Source: Aplidium turbinatum
Lineage: Eukaryota > Chordata > Ascidiacea > Aplousobranchia > Polyclinidae
Length of the DNA: 64,000 nucleotides
Assembly (NCBI GenBank): GCA_918807975.1
Contig: OU964918.1
Coordinates: 21,312,477 to 21,376,476 of the forward strand
Direction of reading: 5' to 3'
Position numbers and translations under genes: made by a program
Part shown: positions 43,597 to 54,175 of the stretch, piece by piece
Layout of the letters: each line of letters opens with the position of its first letter
Numbering within the stretch: the first letter of the stretch is position 1
The notes under the pieces: model-generated
Databases searched by the model: none
The model's input: only the letters and a program-made list of their open reading frames with translations
Told to the model about the DNA's origin: nothing

Positions 43597-44564
43597 TAGG
43601 GGTGCCAGAGGTTAATATAAAAAAGAGCCCAAGCTTATGCAAAAAGTAGCCCAAAAGTAGCCCAATTTTTTGGGGGTTCTAAAATGGAGCCCAAACAAAG
43701 AGATAGGCTATTTTACAAAATTCTTCCAGAGCGCTTGATCATCAGTCCCAAATTATAAGTGTTTTTTCCAGTTCTTCACATCTTTCAGACAGATTGGCAT
43801 TCACTCAACTGTTTGTTAAAATAACTACAAACAAGTAACGGTATGACACCAAGTAACACAAAAAATGGTATAATTGCTTTTCGTGATGAGCTAACGCATC
43901 AAGAGTGTTCCCCTTAAAACCATCAACAGTTTTGATAACCCACCAAGGTCGATCAACGTAGAAACTATCTTTTTTTTACTCATATAAATTGTTAAAAAAA
44001 AATTCACTAGCCTTTTTTTTCTCATCTTTCTACATTTGTAAAAACTTTATTAAGGTTTTGCGACCATGCCATAACTGATTGTCCTGCTTTGGCATTAGGC
44101 TATGCACGTTATAGCGTCCGTGTTTTGTCGCTTCTACCTTTTTCTAGACCCTTGCTATGTTTGACATAATTGTATAGTTTTTCGTTGTGATGGTCAGAAA
44201 TAAAAACAAACTGAACTGATGTCCACTGCATTTTCATGAAAATCTGGACCACTTAAGTTGCCAAGATTGCCAGATATTAAAGCTTAAACATGCATATTTT
44301 TGAAAATTGGCACCTTTATACCAAATTGGTAAACCTGCCTGACCGAGGCCTCCAAAAACGCTGTTTCTCAATGAAATAACTACGAATTAGGTAAAAATCT
44401 TAAACATATAGATACAATTTTTACATAAAAAGTTATATCATATTTTTAAAAAAGTAGCCTAATTGGGCGCCAGCCGAAAAAGCGCGCCCAACGCGAATTT
44501 TTGGCGCCTGGAGAAATCAAAATTAGCCCAATTGAGCGTAAAAGCGCCCAATCTGGCAACCCTA
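43597..44564. mobile_element. TAGGG-ended element (hAT-like), 968 bp
   Basis: Ends TAGGGGTGCCAGAGG and CTGGCAACCCTA; the 8-bp duplication ATTGCAAG is exact (43589-43596 and 44565-44572). Subtermini contain repeats of AGCCCAA and its complement. It contains the dispersed repeat 43985-44220. Confidence 0.92.
43985..44220 (+). repeat. Dispersed repeat, SINE-like, copy 2
   Basis: TTGTCGCTTCTACCTTTTTC to GATGGTCAGAAATAAAAACA and CTGAACTGAT matches 20341-20570 read in the opposite orientation. Both copies end in CTGAA units. Both are inside other transposons. Confidence 0.7.
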
Positions 44565-44572
44565 ATTGCAAG

Positions 44573-46320
44573 AGATAATATTTTCAGCATCTCCTTCATA
44601 CACAAATATCTGTTTACGCTATCGCACTTAAATATAAAAACTGTCATGTAGGCCTATAAACTTGCCCGTCATGTGTAAAACAGCTGACGGATTACATAAC
44701 AGCTTGGTTGAAATGCAGCGCCATAATAGCCTACACGAGAGTTATTTATTAACATTAAAACTTGTGTAGGCTAGTAACTGTAGGCTGTGTAGGCTAGATT
44801 AGTAACTGCAAAATTCTGAAGTAAGCCATTTCAAAGAACTGAACCAAAAAACAGCGTGTTTTTAAATAAAAATACCTAAAACTGTAAAACGTATGCAGAG
44901 CCATAACTGACTCGCTTTGAAACCTGCCTAGTGTATTGTGCAACTCACTGCTGTTTTCTTGTCGAATAAATTTATTTGTTTGCCTTCAATCCGTTTATGA
45001 ACTCTGCGTTTAACAAGTACTTTGTTTTTGATAAAAACCTTCTTTTTTATATTGCTAGCAATGTCACGGCGGCAAGCTTGTAAGCCACCGCAAACCATTG
45101 GTAAAACAGTGATTCATGATAACTAAGTAAAAAAACAGTCAGACCTCTAAACACGTCTACACCGCTCGAAGGCATTTATAAGAGATCATACCAGCGGGTT
45201 ACATCTCGCTTATTTTATTTTCAACATAAAAATTCCACATTGGTAACTATTGATTGAAATCAGTGAGTTGGTTCACTCAGAAGCCTATAAATAAACAACA
45301 AGTAGGCCTATACATAATAGCAAGCGCAAAGCGCTTTTTCTGTTTTATATTGTAGGCCTACTGTTAAATTTCGTGTGTGTATTGTTTTTTATTTTGTAAT
45401 GTATACAATATATATTTGCGTTCAACTCCGACACCGTTCCATGTCAAATAAGCTATGACACCACATGGGTGTGGCAGACTTGATGACCAGTTCGGTCCTT
45501 CTGCCACTCCCATCATCGTCAGCAAACATTAAAACAACCTAGTTCACATTGTAATCTTGTATTGTTTTTTCCACATGTGCTGTTGATGCAAATAAAAGAA
45601 CTTCTTTCTCTCTCTAGATTTGCAGGAGTTTTGAAACGGTGGAAAAATTTATCAACTGGTCAATGGTCATAGGCTATTAACATTTTTGCTCATAGGCCTA
45701 TACCTGCTTAGTGGCAAAAACATTGATCAGATGTTAATACCGACTGTTTTGCTTATTTAAGTGACTAAAGTGGATCATTTAAAGTGAAAAGTTTAATCAA
45801 TTTTTCGAAAGTTTGTAGGCTCGATGTTTTTTGGGGGATATTTGTTATATTTTGCACTTCAAAATGTCGCTTTGTCTTTAATCGCTTTTATGTTTGTCTT
45901 ATGTTTGTCTTATGTTGAAATACAATAAAAACAAACGTAGTCTATTTCCTTGTTCAGTGCAAACAAAATAAGCGAGAATCTTCAAACGTAGACACCATGT
46001 CACAATTAAGCGTTGGATAGACTGATGCCATGTTCTTTGAAGGCTTAAGCTAGGCCTACCATAGGCTATTTTCATAAAAAGAGGATAGGCTACGTTTCGC
46101 CTGCAAGTAGAATTTTTCGCTTGAAGAATCTTTTACATGTTTTTAAATCATTACAGTAGGCTACAGGCCTACGCAGCAAAAATTACAAAAAAAAAGCAAG
46201 AAAACAGATTTCTGGTGCTTCCGACAACAATTGATTTTATATTTTTAAGAGTCAGCAAAAACTGAAAAAAAATACCTAATTTTTAGACAGTTTCAGTCAG
46301 ACAGCAATAATCACAAAAAT
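44573..46320. other. Intergenic; one stem-loop noted
   Basis: At 45465-45513, ATGGGTGTGGCAG and CTGCCACTCCCAT can form a 13-bp stem with one mismatch and a 23-base loop. A CAAATAAAAG polyadenylation-like site and a CT-rich stretch follow at 45590-45616. This could be the 3' end of an unidentified retroelement. Otherwise I recognise nothing. Confidence 0.4.
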
Positions 46321-46341
46321 CTGCAAAATGTGACAAATCAG

Positions 46342-46845
46342 CAGTGATGTACGCGCATACAAAAAATATTGACGCCGTCAGCGCAAACGCAAACGTTCGA
46401 AAAACCATACGCCGTATGCGTCAACGTAACTTGTAAAAAATGTTGGCGGCGTCAGCGTTAGCGCATACACTAGCGCAAACTCATTTTGTTTGCTAGGTGC
46501 CAAACATTCACACGGTATAAACCACTTGAAACAAACAAGTTTTATTTTGAATTTCCACGAAGAAACACAAGCATCTGAAAGTGTTCATCTGACATTTTGC
46601 TGTGTTTTGGTTCCAATATGTCTTTGCCCATTGAAAACATTCTTTCAACTGCAGCGCTGGAAGGTATTGGCGTGTTATAGCGAAAAAAATACATTAAAAA
46701 GTATGCGTTGACGCTATGCGCTAAAAAACCGCGAAAACTTTACGGCGTAGCCTCAAGCGCAAACTATCCAAAAAAATGTGGCCGCAAGCGTTAGCGTAAA
46801 CAAAAAGTCTATGCCGCAAGTATGCGGCGTATACGTACATCTCTG
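46342..46845. mobile_element. hAT-type MITE, 504 bp
   Basis: Ends CAGTGATGTACGCGCATAC and, read inward from the right, CAGAGATGTACGTATACGCC. The 8-bp duplication CAAATCAG is exact (46334-46341 and 46846-46853). Subtermini are dense in GCGTCAACG/GCGTTAGCGC-type motifs on both sides. It is inserted into a sequence matching the inner end of the 16918-17333 MITE. Confidence 0.95.
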
Positions 46846-47046
46846 CAAATCAGGCACGACCTCCAGCCCAGGTCAAGCCTTAACTTTTTTTAATAAGGAA
46901 TGGTTAGCCTTAACGAAATTGTTAAATTATTTCCAAGAAATATAACTAAAACGGTAGGCTGCACAATGCACATTACCGTTAAAATGCTAGAAATGGCGTA
47001 AACTAAAAAGCTGTTCCTTTCCTTGCAAAGCTGTAGGCCTATCCAT

Positions 47047-48547
47047 CAGGGATGGAGGAACCACGTGGGCCTCGTGGGTCTGGGCCCACCTACTTTATTT
47101 TCTGGGTGGGCCTGGCCCACCCACTTTTGAAAGCCAAGTTTCTTTGAAAAGGTAGCGAAAACGGCAAATTAGAGAAAGAGTTCCCAAAAAAAGCTCTTCA
47201 ATCATTTAATACACCTTAATTTGATTACACAGGCCAGCAAAAAATGTTGGGACCAAAGGTGAGAGTCATTTTAGAGTATTTCAGGGCCCCTGATTCCAAG
47301 AATGCACTCAGTTTTTTTGAATTTTCGAAACTACAAGGAATTGAATTTGGAACCAAGATTACGTTCCTCCGTAACAAGGATAAAATTTCAAGCAGCTACT
47401 TTACTGAAGAACATAACTTTGTATTCTGTAATTACATAAATGGCCTTTGTACTTTGATGGGTGTTGCTCAGTATAGCAAGCCTACCATAATAAAGAATTG
47501 CGCTTGTTAATCGATGGCTTTGTTTTGCTTATTCGTCTAGTTTGTTAAGCAAAACAATGTAGCCTATGTATTTTGTTTGTACTTAGTAGCTTAGTTAGTA
47601 AGTCTCATATTGTTGAATTCAACAAATACATTAAGGCAAAGCACAAGTTGTTTATTCTACATCTTGTATCCTAAGGCTTGCTTCACGTCGTATTTTGATT
47701 GTTACTAGGCCAGTAGGCGTTAAATAGCCGTTCGTTTAAGTTGTAATCAACGTGATTGGTTCCAAATAGCGTTTTTACAACTCAGAAATGTGCCTGGGAT
47801 TACTTTCAGTTTTATCTATGTAATAAACGACACGACGTTAAATCTATAGGGGCTCAAAATTGCAAAAAAAATGTTTTTGCGGTAGGCTAGGCTATCTCAA
47901 AAGCTAGAGCCAATTCGAAAAAACAAGTGCATTTTCTGAATCAGGAGCCTCGAAATACCCTAAAATGACTCTCACATGCCGGGCTTTTTAAAAAAAAATT
48001 TTTGTTTACCTGTGCTATCTTTGATAGCTCAATGATGAAATCTAATCTTCAAACTTTTCTGTTGAGCCCACTATTGATGGGCAGCACGTGTGGGCGTGGT
48101 TGCGTGTGATTGGTGGAGTAATCTATAAATCAATCTAACTTCTCTCTAATGTTAAAACAATGATATCATTACATATTATGCAGTGCATGCACGATTGCAT
48201 GTAGGCCTACTGTATAATGCTGCAGATTATTTCTCCCAGGTTGGTATTTTAACTGTGTGTGTATTTTTGCTTTTTTATTTGTGTGTAAATCGCCATATTT
48301 TGTACAGCGCTGTAGAGCAATTTAACAATTTTGTAATTGGTTTAGCCAAATCGGGCCCAAAAACGGAAATTTTTTGCTGGTTGGCACAAAAGGCAATCAT
48401 GAAAACACAATATATAAGCGATTGCAAGTATTACGTATGCAGCAATGTTATGGGGGGTCTGGGGGGCGAAGCCCCCCAGAAGTTTGATTAACTTTGACTG
48501 CTACGCCTTTGGGCCCACCTACTTTTAAAATGGTTCCTCCATCCCTG
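47047..48547. mobile_element. hAT-type element, 1.5 kb, with an inner inverted repeat
   Basis: Ends CAGGGATGGAGGAACCA and TGGTTCCTCCATCCCTG; the 8-bp duplication CTATCCAT is exact (47039-47046 and 48548-48555). Subtermini contain GGGCCCACC blocks. Inside, 47264-47313 and 47928-47977 form a second inverted repeat (GTGAGAGTCATTTTAG), which may mark an older nested element. An 88-codon frame at 47244-47510 is unassigned. Confidence 0.92.
48450..48483 (+). repeat. G/C-rich hairpin block GGGGTCTGGGGGGCGAAG
   Basis: GGGGGTCTGGGGGGCGAAGC followed by CCCCCCAG can fold as a hairpin with loop GAAG or CGAAG. Degenerate versions lie at 1755-1830 and 4625-4690 (minus), and at 42718 and 51607 (plus), inside elements with different ends. 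Confidence 0.75.
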
Positions 48548-48983
48548 CTATCCATGCCACGATTTCATTTGCTGTAGGTTAGGTGTTATACACATTGCAC
48601 TTTTAGACATTTGTTCCGATTTGTGTCAAGTAAGAAGTAACAAACGAACCAAACTGAGTTGGTAATCAACAACGTCTACAAGCGTTGTATCAATATAAAA
48701 CTTAGGCTATGTATGTAAAAGATTCATTTTTTGTGAAAGTGTGAGCATGGCCTTTAAAATGTCGTTTAATATCTTACAGTGAACCAGGCAATGAACGTTC
48801 AACAACAGTTCCATAAAATGCGCCAATTCCTTGTAGAGTTTGTAAATCAGCATGTTACATTGGTATACAAAATGTTTAGAAAACAAATAGCCTACAAGCC
48901 GTCGCTGAAACGTCATCAAGCAATATATAATCCCGTTAAAAATATAAGCATGAGAACCCAATCTGTCAAAAAGGAGGACATTT

Positions 48984-49080
48984 GAGTATTTTTTAGTGTC
49001 CTCGGAGGCAAATTCATTTTTCTTGAAAAATAAGAGGACAAATCCTCTTAAAAGAGGACGTATGGTAGCCCTACTTAAGC
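48984..49080. mobile_element. Orphan transposon right end with GGAC repeats
   Basis: AATAAGAGGACAAATCCTCT and GAGGACGTATGGTAGCCCTA form the right end of a TAGGG-type element similar to the right side of 22942-23531. I could not find its left end. Confidence 0.5.
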
Positions 49081-49172
49081 CAACCCTAGCCTTGGTTCAC
49101 CTTATCGACGGATAGCCTACTGTCTACTCCTACATCGTGTTTACGCTGTGTATAGTGTTAATTTACGTAGTG

Positions 49173-49515
49173 CAGGGGTTCCCAAAGTGAAGGCCATGGC
49201 CCCCTAGTGACCATGAGCCTTTTTCAAGGGGGCCATGGAAAAATTTTAAAAATAATATTTTTTTAATTTATCATCTCTAAATCCACTCCATCATCATCAT
49301 AACATAACCATCACATTAACTGCATATATGTAATAACTAATTAATGTACTATCATGTTTATTGTGTGTTGTATTTATATCATTTTAACTACCGGTTAATG
49401 TATAAACAACTTTTTTAATTAAAATGACGTTGCTTAATTGGTTGAAAAAATAGTGGGTCATAATTTTTTTAAATTTTCAAAGGGGGCCACGGTGTAAAAA
49501 GGTTGGGAACCCCTG
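49173..49515. mobile_element. hAT-type MITE, 343 bp
   Basis: Ends CAGGGGTTCCCAAAGTGAAG and AAAGGTTGGGAACCCCTG; the 8-bp duplication ACGTAGTG is exact (49165-49172 and 49516-49523). Subtermini GGCCATGGCCCCC and GGGGGCCACGG. The interior is only AT-rich filler. Confidence 0.96.
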
Positions 49516-49591
49516 ACGTAGTGGGTAAGCTAATACAGGGCGTAGGTGTGTAAGCCTGGGTGGGGGACCATACCTGATGAAGCACAATCAG

Positions 49592-50440
49592 TAGCGTTAA
49601 CAGGGGGGTCAAGGGAATACTTTGGGGCCCGAGTCCTGAATGATTTTGGGGGCCCGGAATTTTCCAAACCGTCGCGTGCCAATTAAATATTCAACATTGC
49701 ACTATGGCAATAGAAACCTATAATTTTAGTCTAGTAAGTAGCCTATATATATTTAGACGCAATACCGGTACATGTTACTTTTGATCCCGGCTTTTGATAC
49801 TAAACCACCATGTCATGCCACATGTAAGCCTATAAAATTTAAATAACTAAATTTTATGGGCCAGGATTTTTTTAAACATTACTTACCAAATCTCATTGCA
49901 CTGTGACAATGAAAGCTATAAATTCATTCTTGTATATTTGGATGTCAGTAGCGCACCCAGAAAAAATTAGTGGGGGGGGCTAATTCATAAATGTCGGCCG
50001 AGTGATTTGCAACAATAGGAACAGTGACAATAGGCCTATGCCCATCCCTTTGGTTAATATTTAAAGGCACTCACGGCCCACAACCCACCGGTTGCCGATA
50101 CCTGTTTCAGGGAGTTCAGCAGAGCGTTCAAGCTCCCTTGGAAAAATATTTGACTACTAGGCAGAGCGAACCATCACTTATGATTGTACAGAGTCTATAG
50201 GCCTATCTATCATGTCACAAATGTACTTATTCATATCTAACCTGTAAGCAAAAGGTATATATGGAAAACATACAAAAACTTCATTCTTGGTGGCGTTTTT
50301 TTTTGGGGGGGGGGGCTTGAGCCCCCCTTAGCCCCATGGTGGGTGTGCTACAGTTGGATGTAATACATGTTATTTTCGATACTAAACTACCGTACCATGT
50401 TATGTCATTATTATGTAAGCTCAATAAAGTAAGCGCCTAC
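49592..50440. mobile_element. Partial element with tandem 190-bp units, split by a MITE
   Basis: It starts CAGTAGCGTTAACAGGGG, very like the orphan end at 54302 (CAGTACCGTTGACAGGGG). Two diverged units follow: 49650-49840 and 49860-50435. Both contain GGNCC-GGA-TTTT, CATTGCACT, ATACATGTTA and a run matching TTTTGATACTAAAC. The second unit is interrupted by 49946-50353. No right end was found. Confidence 0.55.
49946..50353. mobile_element. hAT-type MITE, 408 bp
   Basis: Ends CAGTAGCGCACCCAG and GGTGGGTGTGCTACAG; the 8-bp duplication TTGGATGT is exact (49938-49945 and 50354-50361). Subtermini have opposed G8 and C6 runs. Non-coding. Confidence 0.94.
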
Positions 50441-51344
50441 ATTCCAGTACTAAAATTATCACATTACTCCATTTATAAGCCTGTGCAGTAGGCTAGGGTG
50501 TCCCACTTTTAGGCGACTTTTCAGGAAAATTAGGTTCGTGTCAAATTCTGACTGCATTTTCGTCACTTATTTAAAAAACGACGTTATTTTATATTATGAC
50601 GTCATCTTGATGTGCCAGCTAGCGGATTGTTTGCGACTTTGGCCTTATCACGAATATGGTAAAAGCGAGAGAGTTGGAACTTGCGCCAAAATGACCGGAA
50701 GGGACAATTTTCCTATTTGTTGTCAATACAATATGAAACGCTAACTGCAACAGAAAAAAAGTTATTTAAAAAAAAAACATGTTTTTGCTCATTTTTGGAT
50801 AAAAAAATGAGGAACTCTTTAAAACAAGTCAAAAACGGGTGATTTAGGCAAAATGAAAATGTTTAGGCCTCTTTAGGCAGGGTATTCCATCATCTGAGAG
50901 CAAAATGGTTGTCATTTTCGCATGGTCAAAATTATGGGAAACAATTTTCTTCAACAGATTGATCGTGTTTGATCAGCTGTGATCTCCCTCATGAACTGCC
51001 TCCATTTTGTTCTGTCTTTTGTTTTTATTAGTGCTTCCGGGAATAAAAAGCATGCCGGAAGCACTAATAGGCTACAAACAAAACAATGCGAAAAGTTAAA
51101 TAATTTGAACAGGTCTAATGACCCAAGCTAATTAAACTTTTCACATTGTTTTGTAAACTTTTCACATTTTGACTAAAAAGTAATTTTATGATACAATCAC
51201 AACATGATTAAACGGCTGTAGGCTCTAGTTTAAAAAAAAGAGGTAAATAATGTATTAGGCCATGGGAAATCTGACGTTGTTGCACGAAGACTTATTTGCG
51301 GCGCCAAAGTAGGCTATTTCTGTCGTGGGAAAAAGAATTGCTTA
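50441..51344. other. Intergenic, nothing recognised
   Basis: Contains an inverted pair around 51025-51070 (ATTAGTGCTTCCGG and CCGGAAGCACTAAT) that forms a 14-bp stem with a short loop. No gene is supported. Confidence 0.4.
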
Positions 51345-51352
51345 GGCTAGGC

Positions 51353-51766
51353 CTACTCAAATAATGTTAGCAAAAGTCCATTTTGACAAGTTGAATATTT
51401 TTGAGGTCCGGTGAATATTTTATATGCAACCACAAAAATTAAACAACCAGTAGCCTACGAGCACCGAAACACTTTTCAGGCCTAGTATGTAACACGACTT
51501 GGATTTTTGTCTTCACACAAATAAATAAAAAAAGAAAAAATGTAGGCCTATTGTGTTTCTTAGTAGTGTAGCTGCGTGGATCGCACTTCAGAAAAGACGG
51601 CAAAACGTTGGGGGTCTGGGGGAGAAGCCCCTAGCTTCTTGGATAACCACAAAAAATTGCTTTTCCCTAATGGAAATCTGTTTAAAGAGGCCCTAAAATG
51701 TGGCAGTGAGGTTACACCTTTAACACCCAGAAGGCCCGGATTCGGACCGCCAGTTGAATAGCCCTG
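51353..51766. mobile_element. hAT-type MITE, second copy of the 42564 family
   Basis: The left end CTACTCAAATAATG has lost the initial CAGGG; the right end is GCCAGTTGAATAGCCCTG. The duplication GGCTAGGC is exact (51345-51352 and 51767-51774). It shares GACAAGTTGAATATTTTTGA, GGTCCGGTGAATA and the right-hand GGATTCGGACCGCC with 42564-42904. It also carries the GGGGGTCTGGGGGAGAAGCC block. Confidence 0.88.
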
Positions 51767-51946
51767 GGCTAGGCCTATTGTAAACATCTTACCGTCAGGT
51801 GGTTTAATCTGGAGTAGAATTTTACATGTAGGCTAACCGATTCGCAAAAAATAATACAGTATAAATATTCACGCACTTATCAAAGTTTCGAAGTGGATAT
51901 GATTATATTTATTTGTTAATTTATAATCTAGCCCTGTTATATTTAG

Positions 51947-52240
51947 TCTGCCCCGATAGCTCAATTGGTTAGCCCGTGACTTCTGGACCAAGAAGCTTCA
52001 ACATCAAGCGGCACTGGTTCGAGTCTCGGGGTGTGCGCATGAGCAACGCACGTAAAGGACAGCTCTGAATTCCCAGGCAACAACGCTTCAACAATCGGAA
52101 ACTTCACTCTGCCAATCTAGGTGACCGGGCCTGCGTAAATGATTCAAAGCCTCTACATTCTACAAGTATGCGAAACTGCCAGGCTTAAGCTCTGCAAGAA
52201 GCTTTTCCAGTCCGAGGATAAAGATTCAATCAATCAATTT
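51947..52240 (+). repeat. tRNA-derived SINE, full-length copy
   Basis: Head CCCCGATAGCTCAATTGG with B-box GGTTCGAGTC, body CAATCGGAAACTTCACTCT, end TCCGAGGATAAAGATT and tail (CAAT)n. About the same length as the copy at 14553, which has a different tail repeat. Confidence 0.92.
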
Positions 52241-52460
52241 GGCCAGCTCAACACAAAATTCGAAAATAAAAACTTGTGAATAAACTTTTCAACCTTCTTT
52301 TAAACTTACCAATAATCCAAATGGGCGCGTACTGCGATCAAATATTAATCAAAGGAGAGAGTAAGCTGCTACCGCATTGAATTGATAACTTCAAGTGCAT
52401 TGTGAAGCTTTCGTCACACAAGTGCGGCTTCGTCAGTGACTACATGAGCTATCAATTATA

Positions 52461-53420
52461 TCAAAGAAGGTTTAAAGTTCTGCTTTTATAAGAATGATGT
52501 CGGCTCCAGCTCGTGTCCGAGCATTGGTTTGCCTTCAAATTGAATTTGGCCTTTGGATGGTGATGTCGTATGATTGTGGCTTTGGAAGCCCAATCTATGA
52601 TGGAAAAGACACATGGGCAAAAGGCAGATTGTATGGAGGGTGGGGGACGTGGTAGTTTTAACTTTTCTTTTCTAGTGTTTCGTTTTTCTTGGGCTTTTTG
52701 TATCCTGTTTTTATCGAAAATTTCCTTGTCTTCTCTAGCTCTTTTTCTCCAAAGTGATCTGCCATTAGCAAGTTGTTCCCATGAATCCAGGTTTTTTTTG
52801 GTCTTCCGAGGGGTCTTTTCCCTGTCTGGTTCACCATAAAGCATTATTCGAGGTAGCATCGTTGGGTTCATTCGCGCAAGATGTCCTGTCCAGCGAAGGC
52901 GTTGTTGCAATATGGTGGCTTCTAAACTGGGCAATCTAGCGCGATCAAGGATTGCATCTACAACAACTCTTATGAGCATTTTGGAATGGAAGTTATCATT
53001 AATAAAACTAGGATACTCAACCAAACGCCACCTGATCACACCTCCCCACAGATCAATATCAACGAAAGACCTCTAGGACTAGGTGAAGTAGACTACTTCT
53101 TCTACCTTGGTAGCATACTTTCAACAGCACCAACATGTGCAAAGGATATTGAACACCGCATAAAAGCAGCACATTGCGCCTATGGAAAACATAACCATCG
53201 TGTTTTTAACTACCATGCTATACCTATCCGCACAAAAATTATGGTCTTCCGGGCAGTCGTTCTCTCCGCCCTTCTCTGTATTTGTGAAACCTGGACAAGT
53301 GGACATTATACCGCCGTGACATCAATCAAATTTCCAGCAGAGGAAACTGAGGCAAATGCTTAGCACTCGTTGGGAAGATTGTCCCACCAACGATGCAATC
53401 CTTGATCACTTAAGGCATAC
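52461..53420 (-). pseudogene. LINE insertion with inverted 5' segment (twin-priming structure)
   Basis: On the minus strand, 52975-52461 encodes DAILDRARLPSLEATILQQR, LRWTGHLARM and LYGEPDREK, the post-RT end of a LINE. On the plus strand, 52986-53410 encodes VDYFFYLGSILSTAPTCAK, RIKAAHCAYGK and VVLSALLCICETWT, the RT thumb of the same kind of element. The upstream segment's last motif N-D-A-I-L-D is where the downstream segment begins. The bases GATGCAATCCTTGATC occur in both (53392-53407 plus, 52958-52943 minus). This is the layout left by twin priming: a 5' segment inverted against a sense 3' segment. Confidence 0.8.
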
Positions 53421-54115
53421 TTGTGTGACAAAAACTGTACAATACTCTTGAATCAATTTAATGTAGTAGCATATTGTCTATTTCTTCATTGCGCACAAAT
53501 CGAAATGACCACTTTTCTATGTTTCACAACGAACCAAGACCAGAAAAACTGTTTGCGGCTGTCTTGCAACATTACTGACGTGTTTTGGTATAGTAGTAAA
53601 TAATATTTGAACTTTAAATCCCACGAACAAAAAGTGACGCCAATGCAATTTTACGCGAAAAATAATTTTCAGGTTAGGGATGGTTTATACGAAATTTCAA
53701 ATTTTTTTTTTAGAGATCGTAGAATGTACTGTTGTATTCTAAAATCAGGGCTAAAGTTAAAATTACCCCCCCCCCCCCCCACTAAAAGTAGTTTTCTGTA
53801 AGACTATGTTGAATGGAACTGTATTTTGGTGAAAGAAAAAGCCGCATGGTGATAGCAAACCACAAAAAATTGCGTTCGTTCTAAATTACAAATGTTGCGC
53901 AACTGAGCAGACACAGCGTTATATAATCAACTTTACTTTAATATCTAATAAACTCTGCGTGAACAAAATTAAGCAAACACATTAGCGTAAACTTGTACAG
54001 CATTAAAACAGTGTTGAAGTTACAGCTCAGTGGCAAAAATATATAAAATCATTGTGCTATGTAGATTCAACGCAAACAACTTTTAAAGTGGTATAAAATG
54101 TACAGTGACTTGCTG
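53421..54115. other. Intergenic, downstream of adenylate kinase
   Basis: Contains a 16-base C run at about 53765 preceded by CAGGGCTAAAGTTAAAATTA, which looks like an orphan transposon end. The 3' untranslated region of the adenylate kinase gene (minus strand) should start at 54115, but I could not fix its end. Confidence 0.4.
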
Positions 54116-54175
54116 CTAATGGAACATCTTTCTGACGTCTTCGAATACCGCTTCAACGTCACGCTCAGAATCAAC
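54116..54175 (-). CDS. Adenylate kinase last coding exon
   Basis: The acceptor is TTATTTTTAAG. It encodes [19 protein letters not shown] and a TAG stop, matching the V-N/D-A/S-E...V-D-x-V-F-x-x-V end of AK1 proteins. Confidence 0.85.
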   Translation of the reverse strand, partial: VDSERDVEAVFEDVRKMFH

